Shown: piece by piece, positions 27,287-35,044 of the stretch
Layout of the letters: every line of letters starts with the position of its first letter
How positions within the stretch are numbered: the stretch's first letter is position 1
Assembly (NCBI RefSeq): GCF_031801495.1
Contig: NZ_JAOEGC010000001.1
Location: forward strand, 1,674,001-1,738,000
Origin: Agrobacterium tumefaciens_K
GTDB taxonomy: Bacteria > Pseudomonadota > Alphaproteobacteria > Rhizobiales > Rhizobiaceae
Direction: 5' to 3'
Length of the DNA stretch: 64,000 nt
Notes under the pieces: model-generated
Seen by the model: the letters and a program-made list of their open reading frames with translations, nothing else
What the model was told of the DNA's origin: nothing
Databases searched by the model: none
Program-made: the position numbers and the translations under genes

Positions 27287-27520
27287 TCAGTTTTTTGACT
27301 GGCTGGCCGACGCACTTACGCCGGTCTTTTCCCAGTATTCTTGAACAGGGAGGCCACCGACGCCCCAGTCCTCGAGTTCGACCTCATCGATCACCACCCA
27401 AGTTGCCGCCGGAGCTTTGTCGATGACGTCGCGAAGGACATTTGTCATCCCTTCGATAATCTTCTTCTTCTGCTCGGGCGTCGCGCTACCTTTGGTGAAC
27501 TTCACATTGATGTAGGGCAT
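27287..27520 (-). CDS. 4-Oxalocrotonate tautomerase family protein, copy B
   Basis: A 77-residue protein beginning MPYINVKF with Pro1 available as catalytic base, and the family segment MTNVLRDVIDKAPAATWVV and VELEDWGVGGLPVQEYW. It lacks the short insert of copy A (20293-20532). It follows the SDR gene by 12 bases on the minus strand, in the same order as in set A. Confidence 0.87.
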   Translation of the reverse strand: MPYINVKFTKGSATPEQKKKIIEGMTNVLRDVIDKAPAATWVVIDEVELEDWGVGGLPVQEYWEKTGVSASASQSKN

Positions 27521-27532
27521 CGAGAGGTTCCC

Positions 27533-28249
27533 TTACCAATGGCCGGCGTGCTGGCCGCCATCAACATGAAGGGTTTCGCCGGTCACGAACGTCGCATCCT
27601 CGAGGTAGAGGATAGCCTGGACAATTTCCTCGATTTCGCCCATCCGTCCGAGCGGGTGTAGGCCAGCAAGGAATTCATGCGTTTCAGGCGCATGCAAGGG
27701 TGTCTTGATAATGCCCGGCGATACGGCATTGAAGCGAATGCCAGCTTTGGCGTACTCGATCGCTAGGCTGCGAGTGGCGGAGTCGATGCCACCCTTGGTC
27801 AACGACGCCAGGACAGACGGAACACCGTTGATCGGCTGATCGACCAGGGTGGTCGTGATACTCACAACATGCCCTTTGTCCCCGGTCTTCGTAAGATGGC
27901 TGGCGAACGCTTGCGTTGCATAGAAGAAGCCAGCGACATTGACTGCGATTTTCCGCGCGAAATCTTCCTCGGTATAGTCCGTGAAAGGCTTTGCGATGAA
28001 AATGCCAGCGTTGTTGATGAGTGTGTCAACTCGACCGAACCGGTCGATCGCAGCTTCGACAAGATGTTTGGCAGTTGCGGGATTCGACACGTCTCCTGCA
28101 ACCGTGTGAATGGCCTTGTCGGCTCCGTAGAGCGACGGCGAGATGTTGCGCGAATTTGCTACGACATTCCAGCCGAGTTTACGGTAGCCTGCGACGATGC
28201 CAGCGCCAATGCCTTGGGAAGCGCCGGTTACGATGACGGTTTTGCTCAT
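27533..28249 (-). CDS. SDR-family oxidoreductase lacking the catalytic Tyr, copy B
   Basis: A 238-residue paralogue of the SDR at 19556-20269. It has TGASQGIG at 8-15, FGRVDTLINNAGIFIAK, and GVPSVLASLTKGG where the catalytic Tyr position (148) is Ala and Lys152 is kept. The ATG at 28249 has GGAG about 7 bases upstream and matches copy A, so the four-residue longer frame is not used. It lies between the alpha/beta hydrolase and tautomerase genes. Both copies have the same altered active site, so this is a family trait and not random decay. Confidence 0.88.
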   Translation of the reverse strand: MSKTVIVTGASQGIGAGIVAGYRKLGWNVVANSRNISPSLYGADKAIHTVAGDVSNPATAKHLVEAAIDRFGRVDTLINNAGIFIAKPFTDYTEEDFARKIAVNVAGFFYATQAFASHLTKTGDKGHVVSITTTLVDQPINGVPSVLASLTKGGIDSATRSLAIEYAKAGIRFNAVSPGIIKTPLHAPETHEFLAGLHPLGRMGEIEEIVQAILYLEDATFVTGETLHVDGGQHAGHW

Positions 28250-28319
28250 TGAAAACTCCATAGGTAGACAAGCGTTCGGCTGAAGCCGATTGCGAGCAGT
28301 TCAGATTGATTGTTGAAGG

Positions 28320-29204
28320 TCAGTAGACGCGGCTGAGGAAATCGCGCATCAGCGGGATGATCTCGTCGGCCTTGTCTTCGAATGCGAAGTGACCGCTGTC
28401 GAGCAAATGAAGTTCTGCCGACGGATTGTCACGAAGGAAAGCCTTTGCGCCTTCTGCGGGAAAGATACTGTCATTCGCACCCCATACCAGGAGCGTTGGG
28501 GGCTTACGGTCGCGGAAGTACTGCTGGAAGAGGGGATACAGCTCGACGTTGGTCCGGTAGTCGTAGAACAGGTCTAGCTGAATCTCGACGTTACCCGGTC
28601 TGTCGAGGAAGTGTTGGTCCACAATCCAGTTCGCAGGATCGATCCGGCTTACGTCTTTGACGCCGTCGACATACTGGAACTTGGTGATCTCCAGGTTCAT
28701 GAACGGCCGCAACGCGTCTCGGTGCTCGGGCGAATTATCTTTCCAGAGTGCCTTGATTGGGTCCCAGAAGGCTTGAAGGCCGTCTTCATAGGCATTTCCG
28801 TTTTGAGATATCAGGCCAGCGACCCGCTCGGGATGTTTCAGGGCAAGGCGGAATCCGGTAGGCGCGCCGTAATCCATAACGTAAAGCACGTAGCGCTCTA
28901 CGTTGAGTTTCTCCAGTAAGCCATCGATAAGGTTGGCAAAAGTTGCGAAGCCATAATCGAATTCTTCTCTCGGCGGCATGTCTGATAGGCCAAATCCCGG
29001 CAGATCAGGCGCGATAACGTGATACCGATCGGCAAGGGCCGGGATCATGTTACGGTACATGTGGGAGGAGCTGGGGAAGCCGTGCAAAAGCACGACTGCC
29101 GGCGCATCGGACGGACCCGCTTCTCGGTAGAAGAGGTCAATCCCGCTTACCGTTGCGGTGCGGTGGTGGGTCACGGGAATGGTCTTCGATGTGTTCATCA
29201 GCAT
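28320..29204 (-). CDS. Alpha/beta hydrolase with Asp nucleophile, copy 2
   Basis: A 294-residue paralogue of the hydrolase at 9373-10260, with LLHGFPSSSHMYRN, nucleophile VMDYGAPTGFRLAL, acid Asp in WGANDSIF and His in DSGHFAFED. AAGGAG lies 6 bases before the ATG at 29204. It sits inside set B between the DJ-1 and SDR genes, linking copy 1 at 9.4 kb to the same module. Epoxide hydrolysis or dehalogenation of a small substrate is the likely chemistry; the substrate is unknown. Confidence 0.88.
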   Translation of the reverse strand: MLMNTSKTIPVTHHRTATVSGIDLFYREAGPSDAPAVVLLHGFPSSSHMYRNMIPALADRYHVIAPDLPGFGLSDMPPREEFDYGFATFANLIDGLLEKLNVERYVLYVMDYGAPTGFRLALKHPERVAGLISQNGNAYEDGLQAFWDPIKALWKDNSPEHRDALRPFMNLEITKFQYVDGVKDVSRIDPANWIVDQHFLDRPGNVEIQLDLFYDYRTNVELYPLFQQYFRDRKPPTLLVWGANDSIFPAEGAKAFLRDNPSAELHLLDSGHFAFEDKADEIIPLMRDFLSRVY

Positions 29205-29255
29205 AGGACACTCCTTAGGGTGGGAGCCGGCGGGGTAATTCCGCCAGCGAGTTTG

Positions 29256-29930
29256 TCACTTCAAAAGTGTGAGGACCTGACGTGCGGCCTCTGCGGACGA
29301 CGCCGGGTTTTGTCCCGTAACGAGGTGACCATCGGTGATCGCGAGCACCTGCCAGTCGTCGACCTTCTCGTATTTGCCGCCGAGGCGCTTGAGCTCATCT
29401 TCGACGAGAAAAGGTACGATCTTCGTCAAATGGACGGCCTCTTCTTCGGTGTTCGTAAAGCCCGAGACGCGCTTGCCTTTTACCAGAGGGCTGCCGTTGA
29501 TCTCGACACGGTGGAGCACTGCTGGTGCGTGGCACACCGCGCCGACTGGCTTCCCGGCCTTGTAGAACTCCTCGATCAGCTTGATCGATTTCTCGTCCTC
29601 GGTGAGGTCCCACATCGGACCGTGTCCGCCGGGGTAGAAAATTGCATCGAAGTCTTTCTCTGCTACCGTGGAAAGTTTGACAGTATGCGCGAGAGCTTTC
29701 TGCGCAGCAGGATCGACCTTGAAGCGCTCGGTGAGCTCCGTCTTGCCCTCTGGCGTGTCGCTCTTAGGATCGATTGGCGGTTGACCACCCTTCGGAGAAG
29801 CGAGCGTGATCTCTGCCCCGGCATCGAGGAACGTGTAGTACGGTGCCGCAAATTCTTCGAGCCAGAAGCCCGTCTTCTTGCCAGTATCGCCGAGCTTGTC
29901 GTGCGATGTGAGAACCATCAGGATTTTCAT
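29256..29930 (-). CDS. DJ-1/PfpI (Hsp31-like) protein, copy B
   Basis: A 224-residue protein with Cys133 (AVCHAPA) in the nucleophile elbow, an N-terminal Glu (FWLEEF) and the run IFYPGGHGPMWDLTED shared with copy A. It is of the Hsp31/glyoxalase III type that removes methylglyoxal-like electrophiles or repairs glycated groups. GAGGAAACACCC precedes the ATG. It lies between the OsmC and alpha/beta hydrolase genes. Confidence 0.87.
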   Translation of the reverse strand: MKILMVLTSHDKLGDTGKKTGFWLEEFAAPYYTFLDAGAEITLASPKGGQPPIDPKSDTPEGKTELTERFKVDPAAQKALAHTVKLSTVAEKDFDAIFYPGGHGPMWDLTEDEKSIKLIEEFYKAGKPVGAVCHAPAVLHRVEINGSPLVKGKRVSGFTNTEEEAVHLTKIVPFLVEDELKRLGGKYEKVDDWQVLAITDGHLVTGQNPASSAEAARQVLTLLK

Positions 29931-29973
29931 GGGTGTTTCCTCATCATTCGTTGGGAAGGCTGGAGCGCCGGGC

Positions 29974-30402
29974 TTATACCGAGACGACTTCCAACTCGAT
30001 TTCGACGTTCAGGGCTTTTGAAACCGGGCAACCCGCTTTTGCCTGTTCAGCGATCGCACGAACACCATTGGCGTCGAGGCCCGGGACACGCGCGGCGAGC
30101 TTGAGCTTGCTCGAAGTGATTGCGTATCCGTCTGCCACGCTCTCGAGCGTCACATGTGCGCGGGTTTCTAGGTGCTCGACCTTGTGGTTCTGACTGGACA
30201 ACATCATCGCCAAAGCCATCGTGAAGCAGCTCGCGTGCGCCGCACCGATCAACTCTTCAGGGTTGGTGCCTTTAACGCCCTCGAAGCGGCTGCCGAAGCC
30301 GTACGGATAGCTCATTAGCGATCCGCTTTCGGTGGAAACGGAGCCGACTCCGTCCTTCATTCCGCCGGCCCACTTAACCGACGCTGATCTAACAATTCGC
30401 AC
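29974..30402 (-). CDS. OsmC-family peroxiredoxin-like protein
   Basis: The protein of about 142 residues has the OsmC pattern: SASVKWAGGMKDG at the start, GTNPEELIGAAHASCF with Cys59 and KAGCPVSKAL with Cys125, the two redox cysteines that reduce organic hydroperoxides. The open frame extends to 30525, but the added 41 residues are not OsmC-like. A GTG at 30402 preceded by AGGGA is the best start. It is the first gene of the minus-strand set B, divergent from the alcohol dehydrogenase gene. Confidence 0.87.
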   Translation of the reverse strand: MRIVRSASVKWAGGMKDGVGSVSTESGSLMSYPYGFGSRFEGVKGTNPEELIGAAHASCFTMALAMMLSSQNHKVEHLETRAHVTLESVADGYAITSSKLKLAARVPGLDANGVRAIAEQAKAGCPVSKALNVEIELEVVSV

Positions 30403-30621
30403 TGTCTTATCCCTGCTTGGAACGTCACCAATTTGGACGCGTGGCGGATCGTGCGACGGAAGGGGGAAGCAATATTGAACGGGGCGTCGATCCGTTGAAC
30501 CGAGTCCGCCGATCGCGACGTTCAATAGTTCACGACTCCGTCCAATACCGGGGAGTGCTAACGGGGGAGGTTTGACCGAAAGCCGCGCTCACTTTGCGGC
30601 GTAGTCAAACAGGAGATATCC

Positions 30622-31725
30622 ATGAAGACCTTTGCAGCCGTTTCACGAGCCGAAAAACAGCCCTTTAGCGTGGAGGAAGTGGTGTTGCCCGAGCCAGAGG
30701 GCACGGATGTATTGGTCCGCATAGCTGGCGTTGGCATTTGCCATACCGACCTCGCCAGCCGGGATGGTACCCTTGGTGCGCCATTTCCTTCGATCTTTGG
30801 CCACGAAGGCGCTGGAATCGTAGAAAAGGTCGGCCCGCTTGTTTCTAAGCTCAAGCCAGGTGATCACGTGGTTCTTGCTCCCGCTTCCGATGGAACCTGC
30901 CGCCATTGCCAGTCCGGTAACCCGATGTACTGCGATCATTTCAATGAGCTCAATTTCCAGACAGACAGCCACGCCGTTGGCGCACGTCTCTCTGACGATG
31001 CGACGGCTGCTTTGCGTTATTTTGGGCAATCGTCCTTCGGGCATCATGCCCTGGCATCAGAACGCAATGCCGTCAAAGTCCCGAGGGAGGTGCCGCTGCA
31101 TCTGCTTGGACCGCTTGGATGCGGTATTCAAACTGGTGCGGGTACTGTAATGAACGGGCTACGTCCAGAAGCAGGTTCGAGTATTGTCATCCTCGGAACG
31201 GGCGCTGTTGGATTGGCCGCCATTCTTGGTGCGGTGGTGTGTGGATGCGCTGACATCATCGCCGTCGACCGGGTAGATAGCCGCCTTGAAGTGGCCCGAA
31301 ACCTCGGGGCTACCAGTACGATCAACACGACCAACGTTTCGGACCTTGGTACGGCAATCATGGAAATCGTGCCACACGGTGTCGACTTCATTGTTGATTG
31401 CGCTGGGAACGCGGGCCTCTTGAATGCCGCGATCCTCGGCTTGGGTAAACTTGGTACAGTGGCCTTGGTGGCGGTGCCACCATCTGTTGACCGCAAGCTT
31501 GAACTGCCGTGGTTTCCGACGTTGCTTCAAGGTCAAGCTGTGCGTGGCTTTGTCGAGGGCAATTCGATCCCCGACATTTTCATTCCGCGCATGATTGAAC
31601 TGTACCAGCAAGGCCGTTTCCCGTTCGACAAGCTGATCAAGACCTATCCGTTTAAGGACATCAATAAGGCTGTCGAAGATCAGCTTTCCGGAGCTACAAT
31701 CAAAGCAGTTCTTACGGTGGAGTGA
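30622..31725 (+). CDS. Zinc-dependent alcohol dehydrogenase (aryl/geraniol type)
   Basis: The 367-residue medium-chain dehydrogenase has catalytic zinc residues Cys40 and His61-Glu62 (GICHTDL, FGHEGAGIVEKVG) and a third ligand in GPLGCGIQTGAG. The Rossmann motif is VILGTGAVGLAAI. In the structural zinc loop the first Cys is Asp90 (SDGTCRHCQSGNPMYC), leaving three cysteines at 93, 96 and 104. The overall type is that of benzyl/geraniol alcohol dehydrogenases (XylB/GeoA). The next gene starts at its stop codon and encodes a linalool dehydratase/isomerase-like protein, which suggests terpenoid alcohol oxidation. AGGAG precedes the ATG. Confidence 0.9.
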   Translation: MKTFAAVSRAEKQPFSVEEVVLPEPEGTDVLVRIAGVGICHTDLASRDGTLGAPFPSIFGHEGAGIVEKVGPLVSKLKPGDHVVLAPASDGTCRHCQSGNPMYCDHFNELNFQTDSHAVGARLSDDATAALRYFGQSSFGHHALASERNAVKVPREVPLHLLGPLGCGIQTGAGTVMNGLRPEAGSSIVILGTGAVGLAAILGAVVCGCADIIAVDRVDSRLEVARNLGATSTINTTNVSDLGTAIMEIVPHGVDFIVDCAGNAGLLNAAILGLGKLGTVALVAVPPSVDRKLELPWFPTLLQGQAVRGFVEGNSIPDIFIPRMIELYQQGRFPFDKLIKTYPFKDINKAVEDQLSGATIKAVLTVE

Positions 31726-31730
31726 TCCCC

Positions 31731-33281
31731 ATGAATAATGTTACAGCCTCGGGTCTCGACCCACTCCAGATCGGACATATCAGACACTACGATAATCTTT
31801 CCCGGCAACTGCCAAACGACTGGTCCCTAATGAAGGGCCGTGGAGTTGGGCAAGACGATTTTGGGGGGTATCGTTTCCAGCTCGCTTACATGGCCTACGC
31901 CTTGGCACTGGTCCACAGGCACCGGTTACCGGCTGCGCCTGCCGTCTTTCAGCCAATCATGAAGCGTCTGATAGACAAGCTTCTGCTTCCTGAGGTTTGG
32001 ATGTACTGGCACAATGTCAGCCGGGGCGGCAGCGTTTTCAACTCCCATCTAGCGAGCGGGTACCAGGAGGAGTGGGACCCGGTTCGCCGTGATAACATTA
32101 TGTACAGCGCGTATGTCCAATCGCTGACGCTTCTGTACCACTACCTGTTCGATGATCCGGTCTTCGAGGAAGAGGGTTCGATTACCTTTCGTCACTGGTC
32201 TTACTTCTGGGGTGGCGACGCCAAGGAATTCAAATACGACCAGAAGTCCCTGAACGACCACCTTTATTGGATGATGGTCCGTAGCGGTTACATCGGCGTC
32301 GCATGTGAACCGAACTGCGTATTCCAGATTTGCAATCAGCCTGCGATCCTCGGGTTTCGCCTTCACGATCTCATCTACGGAGGAAACGTGGCGGAGGAGG
32401 TTACGCGGGAGTACGAAGCGGCATGGCGAGAGTTTGGCCGTGTCGGTCAGCACGGCCACTACCACATAATGCTCGCCGAGGACACGAAGCAGCCTCGCGA
32501 GAATTCTGCTGGATATCCTTGGGTCGATGCCTGGCTCGGCACCCTGATGAACATGTGGAACCGTGATTTCGTTACGGAAAACTATCCCCACCAAATCAAG
32601 GACTACCTCATAAAATACGACGATGGCCTCAGGTCCATTCGCTCAACACCAAGGCCTTCCATAAGAGGCGAGACAGTCGTCAACGACGATTCCGATTTCG
32701 GTTGGGTGACGACGTGGGCATCCGAGATGGGAGACGAGGAAACGCTATCGGGACTTCTCGAATACGCGGACAGGTATTTAAGTCCTACTTGGCAAAACGG
32801 CGGGCTATACTACCCGAGGGATGATCGGGAAAGTGACGCTTTTGGGAACAGACTTCTTGTAGAGCCGCAAACCGGGAACGTCCTGCTCGGATACGCGCGC
32901 CTGAACATCCCGGATGGTCTTTGGAAGCTCTACAATGAGCCTTGGAGTAAGAAACGCTTCGCCCAGCCGGCGTTGAGAGAAGCTGCAGACGATCTGGACG
33001 TAGAAGTTGCTTATTTCGACGAACACGAGCGGACACTGCACCTGCGAATGGGCCGGAATTCAAAGCGCAGGGCTTCCGGCGAGCTCGGCATAGGTCCAAT
33101 TGGAAATTCGTCACGTTGGGCCTTGGGCTGCGATGGTGTTGAGGTCGCCCTCGGTTGTGGCACGCAAATCATCTCTAGCACGATTGCAGGTATGTCGCTC
33201 TCCAACGGAATATTGCGTTTCCAATGCCCAGAGGGCCCTGCCCGTCGTTTTCGGCTCGTGCTTTTGGCGGAGGAAGTATGA
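31731..33281 (+). CDS. Linalool dehydratase/isomerase-like protein
   Basis: The 516-residue protein resembles the linalool dehydratase/isomerase (LDI) family: an (alpha/alpha)6-barrel-like helical protein with DDFGGYRFQLAYMAYAL near the start, MYWHNVSRGG (His near 94), and the cysteine signature ACEPNCVFQICNQPAILGFRL near 191-207, comparable to the active-site CE...C motif of LDI. In Castellaniella LDI interconverts myrcene, linalool and geraniol. No signal peptide is visible here, unlike the periplasmic enzyme. A GTG at 31722 overlaps the dehydrogenase stop, but ATG at 31731 has GGAG 8 bases before it. The assignment is from motif memory; activity is unproven. Confidence 0.65.
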   Translation: MNNVTASGLDPLQIGHIRHYDNLSRQLPNDWSLMKGRGVGQDDFGGYRFQLAYMAYALALVHRHRLPAAPAVFQPIMKRLIDKLLLPEVWMYWHNVSRGGSVFNSHLASGYQEEWDPVRRDNIMYSAYVQSLTLLYHYLFDDPVFEEEGSITFRHWSYFWGGDAKEFKYDQKSLNDHLYWMMVRSGYIGVACEPNCVFQICNQPAILGFRLHDLIYGGNVAEEVTREYEAAWREFGRVGQHGHYHIMLAEDTKQPRENSAGYPWVDAWLGTLMNMWNRDFVTENYPHQIKDYLIKYDDGLRSIRSTPRPSIRGETVVNDDSDFGWVTTWASEMGDEETLSGLLEYADRYLSPTWQNGGLYYPRDDRESDAFGNRLLVEPQTGNVLLGYARLNIPDGLWKLYNEPWSKKRFAQPALREAADDLDVEVAYFDEHERTLHLRMGRNSKRRASGELGIGPIGNSSRWALGCDGVEVALGCGTQIISSTIAGMSLSNGILRFQCPEGPARRFRLVLLAEEV

Positions 33282-33769
33282 TCACGGAACAGCCACTGGC
33301 TCTCGCTTTGACAGACCACTTTGGAGAGGCGATTAACCGCACAAGCTTTGATGGGAAATGGCTTCTCGTATTTTTCGGTTTCACCCACTGCCGTTCGGTT
33401 TGTCCAAGAAATCTTGAGAAGCTGACCGCAGCCCTCGATTTCGTGTCCGATCTTACGGCTGAAATCCAGCCATTGTACATCACGGTCGATCCAGCTCGTG
33501 ACTCTCCAGAGGTGATGCGAGCGTTTCTGGAGGAGCGATATCCGAGGTTCGTTGGTTTGACCGGCTCAGACGATGAGATCAGAGAAGCCAAGGATCATTT
33601 CGGTGTTTTCGCCCGTCGCCAGGACGAAGGCGATGGCAACTATCAGATGCCACATACGTCTCTGACCTACCTGGTCGATCCCAACGGGATGTATCGAGCG
33701 CATTGGCCCGCGGTTCTTGACGTTGACGATATTGGGGATCGTATTCGCCGTTCGATGCGCCCTTCATAA
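33278..33769 (+). CDS. SCO1/SenC family copper-binding thioredoxin-like protein
   Basis: The 163-residue protein has the SCO fold: FFGFTHCRSVCPRNL with the copper or redox pair Cys38 and Cys42, and the conserved His126 in MPHTSLTYLVDPNG. It has no N-terminal membrane anchor, unlike typical SCO proteins, so its location is unclear. Its ATG overlaps the stop of the LDI-like gene (ATGA), which implies translational coupling. A copper chaperone in this catabolic unit suggests a metal or redox role outside cytochrome oxidase assembly, which has no genes nearby. Confidence 0.82.
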   Translation: MITEQPLALALTDHFGEAINRTSFDGKWLLVFFGFTHCRSVCPRNLEKLTAALDFVSDLTAEIQPLYITVDPARDSPEVMRAFLEERYPRFVGLTGSDDEIREAKDHFGVFARRQDEGDGNYQMPHTSLTYLVDPNGMYRAHWPAVLDVDDIGDRIRRSMRPS

Positions 33770-33785
33770 GGGATAGCTGGGCGGC

Positions 33786-34682
33786 TCATCGGGATGATTG
33801 TCTAACGCTTCCGGGTGTCGCCCCTGTCATCGCAACAAATAGACGCGTCATATGTGCTTGGTCAGAGAAACCGCATGCGTATGCGATTTCAGAGATGCTT
33901 AATGGGCTCTCGCGTAGGAGGGAGGTTGCCTTCTTCACCTTGTATTCTCGGAGCCAGCGGTGCGGAGGCAACCCGGTTGTTTTTTTAAAGGCCCTCAGGA
34001 AACGTTCGACCGGGAGCTCACAGGTTTCAGCCAACTGTTGAATAGTTACGCTGTCCTCGACAGACGACGCGAGCAGCTCTGTCGCGCGACGCAACTGCCA
34101 ATCAGCGAGCACACCGGGTGGTGCAATTGGTCGGTCACCCCCGCCGTACGTTCTGGCAAGGTGCATGTAAGCCGCTACGGCGACATGGTCGAAAAAGAGA
34201 GAGCGGTCTGACACAGGCTCGCCAAAAAGCGGGGAGAGAACCTTGGCGAACGTGTGCATCGCGGGGTCTGCAATGGACGGCGAGAAACGGAGCTCGCTGA
34301 TCGGTTTCATATGGTTCGCTTGAGCGAGTTCGGAGAAAACAATCTCAGGAATGTAGAACTTCACACAGTCGTAAAAGGTGGGCAGATGCAGCTGCGGCTC
34401 ATCTTGCAAATTCATTATGCTCATGGTGCCTGCCGGGCAGCTTCCACTCCACATCAGTTTGCCTGCCTGGAACGTTTCGAACTTCGATATGCCTTCTAGC
34501 CTCACTGTGACGATGTAGGCTTTCTCCACTGGGATGTAGTCTGTCAGCCCGGAACCTCTCGATCCGGTTGTTACGCGTGTCGCGGCTAGCTGCTCTGACT
34601 TCAACGTTGAGGTTCGCATGAAGGGCGCGTCGTCGATGTTGAAGCGACGAGCGAGCTCCAGTCCGTAGGCTCCATACTGCAT
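33786..34682 (-). CDS. AraC-family regulator
   Basis: The 298-residue protein has an N-terminal cupin-like domain (VEKAYIVTVRLE, DEPQLHLPTFYDCVKFYIPE) and a C-terminal AraC helix-turn-helix (VTIQQLAETCELPVERFLRAF, LSISEIAYACGFSDQAHMTRLF). AAAGGGGGACGGAAA precedes the ATG. It is convergent with the SCO gene and is the closest match in the window to the partial AraC at 1-539. It likely controls the alcohol dehydrogenase/LDI-like unit or set B. A TATAAAT element lies about 45 bases upstream on the minus strand. Confidence 0.9.
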   Translation of the reverse strand: MQYGAYGLELARRFNIDDAPFMRTSTLKSEQLAATRVTTGSRGSGLTDYIPVEKAYIVTVRLEGISKFETFQAGKLMWSGSCPAGTMSIMNLQDEPQLHLPTFYDCVKFYIPEIVFSELAQANHMKPISELRFSPSIADPAMHTFAKVLSPLFGEPVSDRSLFFDHVAVAAYMHLARTYGGGDRPIAPPGVLADWQLRRATELLASSVEDSVTIQQLAETCELPVERFLRAFKKTTGLPPHRWLREYKVKKATSLLRESPLSISEIAYACGFSDQAHMTRLFVAMTGATPGSVRQSSR

Positions 34683-34857
34683 TTTCCGTCCCCCTTTCGC
34701 CGACTATTTTCGAAGCGGGGGGCCGATCTGTCTATTTATACCGGAGTACAGGGTGCAGACACACGGGAATTCAGGTTCAATGAGGGTGTAAAACGTTCAA
34801 TACAGATTCTTCATATCCGCATAAACGTCGCACTTTCAAAACGCAGGAGTATCGAAT

Positions 34858-35031
34858 ATGAGCCAGCCTGATAAGGACGGTGAGCGGACTTCCGCCTCTC
34901 TGCCTCTGACAGACAGAGCAGTAAATTCACAAGACATTGTTCCCGCACCTGACGAGGAAGAGCTTCTCGAAGAGGCCCTCGAGGAAACCTTCCCAGCGAG
35001 CGACCCCATCTCCTCTTTGCGCTTCACCTGA
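34858..35031 (+). CDS. Small acidic protein with ETFPASDP motif
   Basis: A 57-codon plus-strand frame starts at ATG 34858 with CAGGAG 8 bases upstream and ends TGA at 35029-35031. The peptide is acidic with a helical middle (DEEELLEEALEETFPASDP), an ending that I recall from small uncharacterised rhizobial and burkholderial proteins. It starts 13 bases before the LysE gene frame and may share its transcript. Function unknown. Confidence 0.65.
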   Translation: MSQPDKDGERTSASLPLTDRAVNSQDIVPAPDEEELLEEALEETFPASDPISSLRFT

Positions 35032-35044
35032 GTTTTTGGCAAAA

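Noticed and set aside
29019..30104. 361-codon plus-strand frame
   Set aside because: It is antisense to the DJ-1, alpha/beta hydrolase and OsmC genes of set B, all of which have family motifs and ribosome sites. Its product has no recognisable domain.
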